From positions 1 to 24,624 of the forward strand of contig MCBC01000006.1 of assembly GCA_001723855.1 (NCBI GenBank): DNA of 24,624 nt, in the 5' to 3' direction. The stretch comes from Candidatus Altarchaeales archaeon WOR_SM1_86-2. GTDB lineage: Archaea; Altiarchaeota; Altiarchaeia; IMC4; MCBC01. The notes beneath the pieces were generated by a model. The model worked only from the letters and a program-made list of their open reading frames with translations. It did no database searches and was not told the DNA's origin. Positions 6,249 to 13,661 of the stretch are shown one piece after another. Both the position numbers and the translations under genes were made by a program. How positions within the stretch are numbered: the stretch's first letter is position 1; every line of letters begins with the position of its first letter.

Positions 6249-8915
6249 ATGGGTAATTGGCATTCTATCGGCATAGATGATGTATTAAAAAAAGTTAAAT
6301 CAACAGAGAAGGGATTAAGTTCCTGGGAGGCGGCAAGAAGGCTTGAGAGATCCGGTGCAAATGAATTGAAGAGGGGCAAAAGAACAACCCCACTGCAAAT
6401 ATTTTTATCGCAATTCAATGACTTTTTAATAGCGATCCTTATTGTTGCCGCCATTGTTTCGGGGGTTATAGGGGTTGTTCAGGAAGGGGAAAGCGAAATC
6501 ATAGAATCGCTCGCCATAGTTGTTATTGTAATATTCATCGCGGTGGTTGGCTTCATCCAGGAGTACAGGGCGGAGAAGGAGCTGGAGGCTTTGAAAAAAA
6601 TGGTATCCCCTCATGCTGTTGTGATCAGGGAGGGGAAAGTTGAAAAAGTAGAGGCAAAATGGTTGGTTCCGGGGGATATAATCCTGCTGGACGCGGGGTA
6701 TAAGGTTCCGGGTGATGCAAGGGTTATGGAAGCGATAAATTTAAAGGTAGATGAATCCCCCCTGACCGGGGAGTCCGTTCCCGCGGGGAAGAGTGTTTCT
6801 GCAGTGGAGGATAACGCGGCACTGGGGGACAGGAAAAATATGGTGTTCATGGGCACAAGTATAGCATACGGGAGGGGTAAAGCTGTGATCGTGAACACTG
6901 GGATGAAAACGGAGTTCGGAAAAATCGCAGGTGAAATACAGAAAATTGAAAAAGAACAGACGCCCCTGCAAAAAAGATTGGATGTGGTGGGGAAAAAGAT
7001 CGGAGCAATCGTGCTGGTCTTATGTGCGGCAATATTCTTCTTTGGAATATGGGGGGGGATAGATCCCTTCATTATGTTTTTAGCTGCCGTGGCTCTGGCT
7101 GTTGCGGCGGTTCCGGAGGGCTTGCCGGCAGTCGTGACGGTAACCCTGGCAAGAGGAATGAGAAAGATGACCCACAGAAATGCCATAGTAAGGAGATTAA
7201 CCGCGGTAGAGACTCTTGGCTGCACCAGCATAATCTGCTCGGATAAAACCGGAACCCTGACAAGAGATGAAATGACGGTCAGGAAAATTTATGCAAACAA
7301 TAAGATCATAAAGGTGGGTGGAGAAGGATATAAACCGGAAGGGGAATTTTCCCATGAGGGTAAATCTTTTGATCCGGGGGAACTGGAATCGTTACTGAAA
7401 ATATGCGTTCTTTGCAATAATGCTTCTTTAGAGAATGTTAACGGCGAGTGGAAAATAATTGGCGATCCAACCGAAGGCAGTTTACTGGTTCTCGGGGAAA
7501 AAGCGGGGGTAAAGCAAAAAGAGTTAGAGGGGGAATATCCGAGGATAGGGGAGATACCGTTCACTTCAGAAAGGAAGAGAATGACAACCGTCCATAAGAT
7601 TGGAGACGAAAAATTTGCGTATGTTAAAGGGGCACCGGATGTGGTTCTGGGTCTGTGCGCCAGTATTTATGAGAATGGAAGGGAGAGGGCAATCAGCAGG
7701 ATGGATGGGGTAAAAATCACTGCCGTGAATGAGAGATTTGCCGGGGGTGCTCTGAGGGTTATCGGAGCGGCTTATAAGAGGTTATCCCCGGATGAAGAGA
7801 TCACGGAGGATGCGGAAAATGATCTGGTTTTTGTTGGCCTGGTTGGAATGATCGACCCCCCGAGAGAGGATGCTAAAATCGCGGTAAAGAAATGCAAAGA
7901 GGCGGGGATAGAATCGGTGATGATCACGGGAGACCATAAACTTACCGGGATGGCTATCGCAAGGGAGATGAACATGTTCAAGGAAGGTGATCTGGTGCTG
8001 ACGGGAGCCGAGCTGGACGAAATGGGAGATAGACTTAATGATGTTGCAGAAAATGTCAGGGTCTATGCAAGGGTTTCGCCTGAGCATAAATTAAGGATCG
8101 TTAAGGCATTAAAGGAAAAAGGTCATGTGATAGCAATGACCGGGGACGGGGTTAACGATGCCCCCGCCCTGAAAAAATCCGATATCGGGGTGGCAATGGG
8201 AATAACGGGAACGGATGTGACTAAAGAAGCCGCAGACATGGTTCTGGAGGATGATAATTTTGCATCAATTGTTTCTGCGGTGGAGGAGGGGAGGAGCATT
8301 TACGATAACATAAGATTGTTCATCAGATACCTGCTTTCGTGCAACATAGGCGAGGTATTAACGGTTTTTATGGCCATGATGTCCCTTGCGAAATTACCTC
8401 TCCTCCCTTTACAGATTTTGTGGATGAATTTTTTGACGGATGCCGCCCCGGCGCTTGCACTTGGTTTTAACACACCGGACCCGGACGTTATGAAAAAAAA
8501 GCCCCGAGACCCCAGGGAGGGAATAATAACCAGAAAAACCCTGTCAAGTTTCATTTTCATAGGGGCATTAATGGGTCTCGGCACATTACTCTTATTTAAC
8601 CATACTCTCCAGGCAGACGAGAGCAAAGCACAGACCATGGCGTTCACAACCCTCGTCATGTTCCAGATGTTCTATGTTTTAAGCTGCAGGTCGGAGAAAT
8701 ACACATTGTTTAAGGTCGGCGTGTTTTCAAATAAATATTTGATAATCGCCGTACTGTTTTCGATTTCTTTGCAGTTGATGGTGGTCTACATGCCGTTGCT
8801 GCAGGGGGTATTTAACACCGTTCCGCTGGAGATAGGGGATTGGCTGAAAATCCTTGTTGTCTCCTCCACGGGATTTTTAATCCCCGAGGCATTGAAATTG
8901 AGAAAGCAAGATTAG
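6249..8915 (+). CDS. P-type Ca2+-transporting ATPase (P2A/SERCA-like)
   Basis: This is an 888-aa cation-pumping ATPase with the full P-type set: N-terminal cation-ATPase domain, TGES at about 173-176 (dephosphorylation), PEGLP at about 289-293 in M4, the phosphorylated aspartate D332 in DKTGTLT, a nucleotide-binding domain, 'MITGDHKLT', and GDGVNDAPAL at about 632-641. M4 PEGLP and M6 'NFLTDAAPALALGFN' (N727, D731) match the Ca2+-binding residues of P2A pumps, so Ca2+ export from the cytoplasm is likely; Mn2+ is possible. The length is normal for prokaryotic members. Its stop overlaps by 4 bases the stop of the convergent GGGP synthase gene. Confidence 0.93.
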   Translation: MGNWHSIGIDDVLKKVKSTEKGLSSWEAARRLERSGANELKRGKRTTPLQIFLSQFNDFLIAILIVAAIVSGVIGVVQEGESEIIESLAIVVIVIFIAVVGFIQEYRAEKELEALKKMVSPHAVVIREGKVEKVEAKWLVPGDIILLDAGYKVPGDARVMEAINLKVDESPLTGESVPAGKSVSAVEDNAALGDRKNMVFMGTSIAYGRGKAVIVNTGMKTEFGKIAGEIQKIEKEQTPLQKRLDVVGKKIGAIVLVLCAAIFFFGIWGGIDPFIMFLAAVALAVAAVPEGLPAVVTVTLARGMRKMTHRNAIVRRLTAVETLGCTSIICSDKTGTLTRDEMTVRKIYANNKIIKVGGEGYKPEGEFSHEGKSFDPGELESLLKICVLCNNASLENVNGEWKIIGDPTEGSLLVLGEKAGVKQKELEGEYPRIGEIPFTSERKRMTTVHKIGDEKFAYVKGAPDVVLGLCASIYENGRERAISRMDGVKITAVNERFAGGALRVIGAAYKRLSPDEEITEDAENDLVFVGLVGMIDPPREDAKIAVKKCKEAGIESVMITGDHKLTGMAIAREMNMFKEGDLVLTGAELDEMGDRLNDVAENVRVYARVSPEHKLRIVKALKEKGHVIAMTGDGVNDAPALKKSDIGVAMGITGTDVTKEAADMVLEDDNFASIVSAVEEGRSIYDNIRLFIRYLLSCNIGEVLTVFMAMMSLAKLPLLPLQILWMNFLTDAAPALALGFNTPDPDVMKKKPRDPREGIITRKTLSSFIFIGALMGLGTLLLFNHTLQADESKAQTMAFTTLVMFQMFYVLSCRSEKYTLFKVGVFSNKYLIIAVLFSISLQLMVVYMPLLQGVFNTVPLEIGDWLKILVVSSTGFLIPEALKLRKQD

Positions 8916-9643
8916 CCCTTAACCCCCGCGATTATGTCCTTTATTTTTTTGCAGTCATCTTCACTTAAGGTCCCGTTTACTATAACATCCGCTCCCGCAT
9001 TTACTTTTTCCTTTGCCGTGGATGCATCCGTTATCCCCCCGCCGACAATAATCGGGATGTCTGTCGAATCCCTTACAGCGGAAATCATCTCATCCGGAAC
9101 CGGCTTTTCTGCTCCGGAGCCCGCTTCAAGATAAACGCATGACATCCCCCATATATCCTGTGCAAATGCAGCGTAAGCCGCAGCCTTCTCAACATCATCG
9201 CATCCGATCCTCTCCAACTCCACAACCCTTTCTACCGTGGTTGGATTCTTTGAGGTGGAGACTACAATGTAGCCCATGGGGATCGGCTTTATCCCCCACC
9301 GCTTTACAAGTCTAAACCCCTTGATTTGCTCGCCGATCAGATACCTGTAATCCCTTGAATTCATAAGCGACATGAAGAAGATGTAATCGGCATACCTGGA
9401 CACCGACTCTGCAGAGTTAGGGAAAAGAATCACCGGCAGATCAACTTCTTTTTTAATCTCCTTTATCGTATCATCCACCACCTGCCTGTTTTTTGTCGTC
9501 GATCCCCCGATCATTATTGCATCCGTGCCGTAGGATTTGCACAACTTTACCCTGCTGCGTGCTTCCCCCGGAGATTGATTCTCGGGGTCTATTAGAGTGA
9601 AATGCGCTTTCCCGTGACCAATTATCTCTTTCATAAAATTCAT
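8912..9643 (-). CDS. Geranylgeranylglyceryl phosphate synthase (GGGP synthase)
   Basis: This TIM-barrel prenyltransferase forms the first ether bond of archaeal lipids by joining geranylgeranyl diphosphate to sn-glycerol-1-phosphate. The 243-aa sequence shows the family marks: 'HFTLIDPENQSP' near the start, 'DAIMIGGSTTK' (about 42-52), 'VILFPNSAESVS', 'MGYIVVSTSKNPTTV', 'VYLEAGSGAEKPV' and 'IIVGGGITDASTAKEKVNAGADVIVNGT', which bind the two phosphates. I chose ATG 9643; a TTG at 9658 would add five residues. It is convergent with the P-ATPase. This gene alone marks the window as archaeal. Confidence 0.95.
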   Translation of the reverse strand: MNFMKEIIGHGKAHFTLIDPENQSPGEARSRVKLCKSYGTDAIMIGGSTTKNRQVVDDTIKEIKKEVDLPVILFPNSAESVSRYADYIFFMSLMNSRDYRYLIGEQIKGFRLVKRWGIKPIPMGYIVVSTSKNPTTVERVVELERIGCDDVEKAAAYAAFAQDIWGMSCVYLEAGSGAEKPVPDEMISAVRDSTDIPIIVGGGITDASTAKEKVNAGADVIVNGTLSEDDCKKIKDIIAGVKG

Positions 9644-9700
9644 TCTTGTTGTAAACAATTTTTTCTAAAAAGTTTTTTATGATAACAAAAATAAAAACCC

Positions 9701-9733
9701 TTAAACCCTCTCCTTCCTGTAATCATCAACGAT
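9701..9733. repeat. Direct repeat of the DUF460 gene 3' end (left copy)
   Basis: The sequence beginning TTAAACCCTCTCCTTCCTGT (26 identical bases, then one mismatch, then AACGAT) matches 10544-10576, the 3' end of the DUF460 gene. On the minus strand this copy still encodes LKDIVDDYRKERV followed by a stop, against LKKIVNDYRKERV in the intact gene. The toxin stop codon lies inside the repeat. See the finding on insertion of the toxin-antitoxin pair. Confidence 0.85.
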
Positions 9734-10211
9734 GTCCTTCAGCTGCCCCCCTGACCAATTTATCATATTCTTCCTTACTCAACCTGAACCCGGATGCAAT
9801 TAAATTATCAAGAGAATCCTTTAAATTTATCTTATTATCTTTTGCGGCAAGCAATAACACACCAAGTGTTCCGGATATCTTTACTCCAAGACCTTCTGCA
9901 ATCTCCCTTCCCTCTTTATCATCAATAAGCAGAAGATCCGCGTTATTTTCTTTGCCGAGAATTATCGCTTCTGCCTCCCCTCTATCAACACTCCGCATAA
10001 GTATCTCAACCCCGAGGTTGTCCTTGGTTTTCCCAATTTTTATCCAGCCGGCATCTTTGACTTCTTTTGCACCAGCTAAGTCCCCGCCATATTCAACAAC
10101 TTCCCTGTAAACTTCCCGGGGGATATAAATCCCAGTAAAGTATTCTTTCAGAAGTCCCAATCTATTTATCCTTGAAAGTGCGATTAACGGTGTAGAGTTA
10201 GATACAATCAT
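9726..10211 (-). CDS. DUF3368 PIN-like toxin
   Basis: This 161-aa PIN-like nuclease of the DUF3368 family begins with the family signature 'MIVSNSTPLIALSRINRLGLL', where N5 replaces the usual first PIN aspartate. It then has 'IYIPREVYREVVEYGG', the acidic 'DRGEAEAIILG' (76-86), 'ADLLLIDDKEGREIAEGLGVKISGTLGVL' and a helical end. DUF3368 proteins are the toxins paired with UPF0175 antitoxins, as here: the antitoxin gene lies directly upstream with a four-base gap. The last codons fall within a repeat derived from the DUF460 gene end, so its C-terminus (RGAAEGHR) may have been created by the insertion event. Confidence 0.85.
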   Translation of the reverse strand: MIVSNSTPLIALSRINRLGLLKEYFTGIYIPREVYREVVEYGGDLAGAKEVKDAGWIKIGKTKDNLGVEILMRSVDRGEAEAIILGKENNADLLLIDDKEGREIAEGLGVKISGTLGVLLLAAKDNKINLKDSLDNLIASGFRLSKEEYDKLVRGAAEGHR

Positions 10212-10215
10212 TCTC

Positions 10216-10488
10216 TTATTCTCTTTTTAACACATTTTTTAAAGTTTCAACATCTTTTTCTGCATCTTCAGCAGAATAGTCTATCGGAATACCTTTTCTG
10301 TCAAGTATCAAAAGCATCTCCCATTTATTTCTCGCTCCAGCTAACTCTTTTGCTTTCCCCAAGGATATTTTTCCTTCCCTGTAGAGTTCTGCTGCCAATG
10401 TTTCTCTAACAAACTTCCCTACATCCTTAACCTTCATTACAGAAAAAAAGGATTCAGGTAATTGAATTGTTGCAGTGGCGCTTTTCAT
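10216..10488 (-). CDS. UPF0175 antitoxin
   Basis: This 90-aa UPF0175 protein is the likely antitoxin of the DUF3368 gene four bases downstream. A short N-terminal strand (SATATIQLPESFF) is followed by the family helix 'VRETLAAELYREGKISLGKAKELAG', a helix-turn-helix-like region 'NKWEMLLILDRKGIPIDYSAED' and an acidic tail. It is the full-length relative of the shorter copy at 220-438. Antitoxins of this type usually bind the toxin and repress the shared promoter. Confidence 0.85.
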   Translation of the reverse strand: MKSATATIQLPESFFSVMKVKDVGKFVRETLAAELYREGKISLGKAKELAGARNKWEMLLILDRKGIPIDYSAEDAEKDVETLKNVLKRE

Positions 10489-10543
10489 TTTTATCTTTTA
10501 TTATCATTTTAGAATATAAAACTAAAAACCCTGGTTCGGTTCT

Positions 10544-10576
10544 TTAAACCCTCTCCTTCCTGTAATCATTAACGAT
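10544..10576. repeat. Direct repeat at the 3' end of DUF460 (right copy)
   Basis: This copy is in the same orientation as 9701-9733 and shares 32 of 33 bases. It includes the DUF460 stop codon and its last eleven codons. The two copies are 843 bases apart and bracket exactly the UPF0175/DUF3368 module. Confidence 0.85.
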
Positions 10577-11671
10577 CTTTTTCAACCCGCCCACGCCGAC
10601 CAGGTATTCTTTTTCAAATTTTTTTTCGAGAGCCTCGGCATCCCCCGCTTCAATGTAACCGCAGCCGGCAATTTCTTTAACCACTTTTGAATCTGCCGTC
10701 AAAACATCCTTTACCCTTCTCTTATCCACCCTTATCTTTTTATCCACCAATGCGATTCTAAAATTATTCAACAGATCATAGTCTCTTCTCCTTAGCCCCC
10801 GCCTTATCCATGTGATGCCGTTGACAGCCTCCGGGAATATCCCTATGCCAGCCACTTCCCCCCTCGCTAACCTGACCCACAATTTCGTTAACCCGTCAAT
10901 GTCCTTCAACCTGCAGTTCAATTCTGTCTTTAGACTTCTCACGGAATTTTTAAGGCGGTTGATTGATTTATCCCTCTTCCTTATCTCAGGGTCCTTCCTG
11001 AGTTCAATGCCGTATTTTCTTTTCATTCTCGAGATCCTGATATTCAGGTCTTTGATTTCCTCTTCCCTTTTCTTTAACTCATCTTCTAAATTCTGCTTTC
11101 CAATATTTAATCTCTTTACCTGTTTTTTCAGCCTCTCCGCTTCCCCGTCCTTTACTTCCCCAGCGCCCGTATCCTTTTCCTCAACCTCGATTTTTTCTTC
11201 AACCACCTCCTTTTTTTCCAATGTCTCTTCGGCATGTGTTATCGAATAACCCCTAAGCACCAGGTGCTTGACCTCATCTGCCTTTTCCACACCCAGTGAG
11301 TCTATATGCTCGAATTTATTTTTCACGTGATTAAACGCGTTTATCGCTGATGCCAGCGCATCCCTCTGGTGAGCATTTTCAACCCCGTAGCCCGCAGTAA
11401 GATCAACTTTTTCTCTTACCGACAATGACTGTTTCGGCGAGAATACAACGGCATCCAGTGATGCCCCCAATTTAGATATAAACCCCGGAGTCGGACTCAC
11501 GTCACCCGCTACCTCGGAGACGATTACATCCGGGCGGATATGCATCAGATATCTTACCGCGGCATTTAAACCCATGTCCCTGGAAGAATGCAAAGCGATT
11601 AACTCCCCGCGAAAATTTAACGCCGCTATTCCCAGAGTCGTCCCAGGGTCTATTCCAACAATCAGATACAA
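10544..11671 (-). CDS. DUF460 RNase H-like nuclease with coiled coil
   Basis: This 375-aa archaeal DUF460 protein opens with an RNase H-like fold: 'LIVGIDPGTTLGIAAL' (first catalytic Asp at D8), 'VIVSEV' and 'GVENAHQRDALASAINA' (about 97-112) supply the other acidic sites typical of RuvC/YqgF-like nucleases. A long charged coiled coil follows (about 150-245, KRLNIGKQNLEDELKKREEE), then a C-terminal domain ending KKIVNDYRKERV. The start is a TTG at 11671: TGA lies in the same frame two codons upstream and no ATG precedes the conserved GIDPG. The family usually runs to about 600 aa in longer members, so this is a compact form. The substrate is unknown, presumably nucleic acid. It is divergent from guaAa with 43 bases between the starts. 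Confidence 0.85.
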   Translation of the reverse strand: MYLIVGIDPGTTLGIAALNFRGELIALHSSRDMGLNAAVRYLMHIRPDVIVSEVAGDVSPTPGFISKLGASLDAVVFSPKQSLSVREKVDLTAGYGVENAHQRDALASAINAFNHVKNKFEHIDSLGVEKADEVKHLVLRGYSITHAEETLEKKEVVEEKIEVEEKDTGAGEVKDGEAERLKKQVKRLNIGKQNLEDELKKREEEIKDLNIRISRMKRKYGIELRKDPEIRKRDKSINRLKNSVRSLKTELNCRLKDIDGLTKLWVRLARGEVAGIGIFPEAVNGITWIRRGLRRRDYDLLNNFRIALVDKKIRVDKRRVKDVLTADSKVVKEIAGCGYIEAGDAEALEKKFEKEYLVGVGGLKKIVNDYRKERV

Positions 11672-11714
11672 TTTTCAAATATTTTTTAATTTTATAATTA
11701 ATTTTATAATAAAT

Positions 11715-12290
11715 ATGATTTTGATAATAAATAATCGCGGACAGTATGTTCACCGCATCTGGAGGTCCATGAGGTATCTCGGCGCTGAAGCGGATATGGT
11801 CCCGGGTCCAACCCCTGTTCATGAAATATTGGGTAAAGAGCCGGATGGAATAATCTTAAGCGGGGGCCCTTATTCCGTCCATATGGGTGCAAGCGAGATA
11901 GGGAATTGCTATGAAATTTTGAGCAGGGTCGAAGTCCCGATCCTCGGCATCTGTCTGGGGCACCAGATAATCGCGAAGTTCTTTGGCGGGGAGGTTGAGA
12001 GGGGGGAGCGGGCAGAGTACGCCCAGGTTTCCATAAGAATCGAAAAGGAGGATGATCTGTTCAGGGGAATGGGAAACGAACTGTTGGTCTGGGAGTCGCA
12101 CAAGGATGAAGTTACCAGGATGCCGGAGGATTTTGAACGGCTGGCATACTCTGAAATCTGCGAGTTCGAGGCGATAAAGCATAAAGAAAAGCCGATTTAT
12201 GGAGTTCAGTTCCACCCGGAAGTATATCACACCCAGCACGGCTCCGATATACTCAGGAACTTCCTGGAAGTTTGTGAAGGCGATGCATGA
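11715..12290 (+). CDS. guaAA: GMP synthetase, glutamine amidotransferase subunit
   Basis: This 191-aa class I glutaminase releases ammonia from glutamine for GMP formation from XMP. The triad is present: C80 in 'ILGICLGHQI', H168 and E170 in 'GVQFHPEVYHTQHG'. The start 'MILIINNRGQYVHRI' is typical of the archaeal stand-alone subunit. In bacteria this domain is fused to the ATP pyrophosphatase; here the partner subunit is a separate gene at 18135-19058 on the other strand, the archaeal two-subunit form. I chose ATG 11715, since the upstream extension is A/T-rich and overlaps the divergent DUF460 gene. Confidence 0.95.
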   Translation: MILIINNRGQYVHRIWRSMRYLGAEADMVPGPTPVHEILGKEPDGIILSGGPYSVHMGASEIGNCYEILSRVEVPILGICLGHQIIAKFFGGEVERGERAEYAQVSIRIEKEDDLFRGMGNELLVWESHKDEVTRMPEDFERLAYSEICEFEAIKHKEKPIYGVQFHPEVYHTQHGSDILRNFLEVCEGDA

Positions 12291-12939
12291 TTTAAGAAAA
12301 ACAGGTAAAATGCAGGTGTTGAAAAAATTAGCGTGCATGCAAAATAGAAGAGATGATACGCCGAACAGGGAATTGGCAAGAGAACTTGCTGAAGAAAACA
12401 ATATTGAGGCGGTAAAAGAATTAGCTGAAAACCTGTACAATAAAGATAAAAAAATCCAGGGGGATTGCATAAGCGTTCTTTATTGGATCGGCACCGTAAA
12501 ACCCGGATTAATTGAAGATCACGCTTCTGATTTTTTGAAACTGCTTCACAGTAAAAACAATCGACTTGTCTGGGGCAGCATGCTTGCTTTGTCGACTATC
12601 GCAGATAGAAAGCCCGGGGAGATATTCTATAACATGGATGACATGGTTAAGGCAATCGAGAGAGGTTCCGTGATTACCGTTGACAACGGAATAAAGACAC
12701 TGGCAATAGTCGCATCCGTAAATGATGAATACAACCGGAAAATATTCCCGTTTTTAATCAACCATTTAAAGACCTGCCGCCCGAAAGAGGTACCCCAGCA
12801 TTCAGAAAGTATTTTTGTTGCGGTTAATCCAAAAAACAGGAAGGAATACACGGATGTATTGTATAAGCGGCAGGATATATTGACGGCATCACAATCAGCC
12901 AGAATCAAAAGACTGTTGAAAAGGATTGAAGAAATATAA
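12283..12939 (+). CDS. HEAT/ARM-like helical repeat protein
   Basis: This 218-aa all-helical protein has repeating hydrophobic helices (e.g. 'AVKELAENLYNKDKKIQGDCI', 'NRLVWGSMLALSTIA', 'VDNGIKTLAIVASV') consistent with HEAT or ARM repeats used for protein binding. The chosen start at 12283 overlaps the end of guaAA by 8 bases (GATGCATGA), implying translational coupling; the frame has an earlier possible start at 12199 that would lie inside guaAA. No catalytic motif is visible, so it probably acts as an adaptor. Its link with GMP synthesis is by position only. Confidence 0.75.
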   Translation: MHDLRKTGKMQVLKKLACMQNRRDDTPNRELARELAEENNIEAVKELAENLYNKDKKIQGDCISVLYWIGTVKPGLIEDHASDFLKLLHSKNNRLVWGSMLALSTIADRKPGEIFYNMDDMVKAIERGSVITVDNGIKTLAIVASVNDEYNRKIFPFLINHLKTCRPKEVPQHSESIFVAVNPKNRKEYTDVLYKRQDILTASQSARIKRLLKRIEEI

Positions 12940-12968
12940 ATGGTCTGCCCATAATAAAACAAGGAAAA

Positions 12969-13565
12969 ATGTCCGCATCCATAAAATGGTTTCCACCCTC
13001 ATGGCTTCAAATAAAAACAGCAGACAAAACAATATACATAGATACAGCCTACCTGGGGACATACTTCACGAATTATCCAAAAAAGATTGAATTTTCAAGG
13101 TGGCCGGATCCAACAGCTCCCAGGCAATGCATCAAAGAGTTAGGCAAAGACATAAAAGTTATTGCACCATGGGAAGAAATAACTTCCGGGGATATAAGAA
13201 TAAAGGCTGTGGACGCTTATAATACCATGGAGGTAAGTTCTACCAGAAAAGTCCATCATAAGGGATATGGAGTCGGCTACCTGATAACCCTGGAGGGTAA
13301 AACCATTTATCATGCCGGGGATACGGACTTTATACCGGAAATGAAAGAACCGGGAGATATGGATGCAGCGTTGCTTCCTATCGGCGGAACTTTTACAATG
13401 GATGCCCAGGAAGCTGTTAAAGCCGCAATAACAATTAAACCCGCGGTTGTCATTCCAATGCATATGAAAAAGGCGGATCCGCAAGAATTTAAGAAAAATG
13501 TGGAAGCCAGATCGAATATCAAGGTTGTGCCGCTGCAAATAGGTGAAATTTATAAATTAAAATAA
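12969..13565 (+). CDS. UlaG/UPF0173-like metallo-beta-lactamase-fold protein lacking HxHxDH
   Basis: This 197-aa relative of UlaG-like metallo-hydrolases starts 'MSASIKWFPPSWLQIKTADKTIYIDTAY', continues 'KVHHKGYGVGYLITLEGKTIYHAGDTDFIPEM' (D118) and 'DAALLPIGGTFTMDAQEAV', and ends with H165 in 'VVIPMHMKK', as the family does. The segment between 'KKIEFSRWPDP' and 'RQCIKELGKDIKVIAP', where the HxHxDH metal-binding motif should lie, is missing; the reading frame is kept. At 197 aa it is shorter than the usual 210-240. It is therefore probably unable to bind the first metal and may be inactive or altered. It follows the helical-repeat gene by 29 bases. Confidence 0.82.
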   Translation: MSASIKWFPPSWLQIKTADKTIYIDTAYLGTYFTNYPKKIEFSRWPDPTAPRQCIKELGKDIKVIAPWEEITSGDIRIKAVDAYNTMEVSSTRKVHHKGYGVGYLITLEGKTIYHAGDTDFIPEMKEPGDMDAALLPIGGTFTMDAQEAVKAAITIKPAVVIPMHMKKADPQEFKKNVEARSNIKVVPLQIGEIYKLK

Positions 13566-13610
13566 AAAGCAACCTCAACAAACCCTGAGTTTTGTGAAAA
13601 ACAAATTAAT

Positions 13611-13646
13611 TACAATTTTTGTTAACATTTATATATTTTTGTTAAC
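13611..13646 (+). promoter_or_regulatory. Operator-like direct repeats over a TATA-like promoter
   Basis: The 12-base ATTTTTGTTAAC occurs at 13615-13626 and 13635-13646, exactly 20 bases apart (two helical turns), with a TATA-like TTTATATAT between them. The gene starts at 13662, 16 bases after the second copy. The winged-helix domains of the gene product make autoregulation plausible. Confidence 0.55.
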
Positions 13647-13661
13647 TAAAATAATAATAAA

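Noticed and set aside
6611..7231. 206-codon minus-strand frame inside the P-type ATPase
   Set aside because: It lies fully antisense to the conserved TGES, PEGLP and DKTGTLT region, so it is a shadow frame.
12199..12282. N-terminal extension of the helical-repeat protein inside guaAA
   Set aside because: It would overlap 84 more bases of guaAA; the ATG at 12283 gives the usual short overlap with the upstream stop codon.
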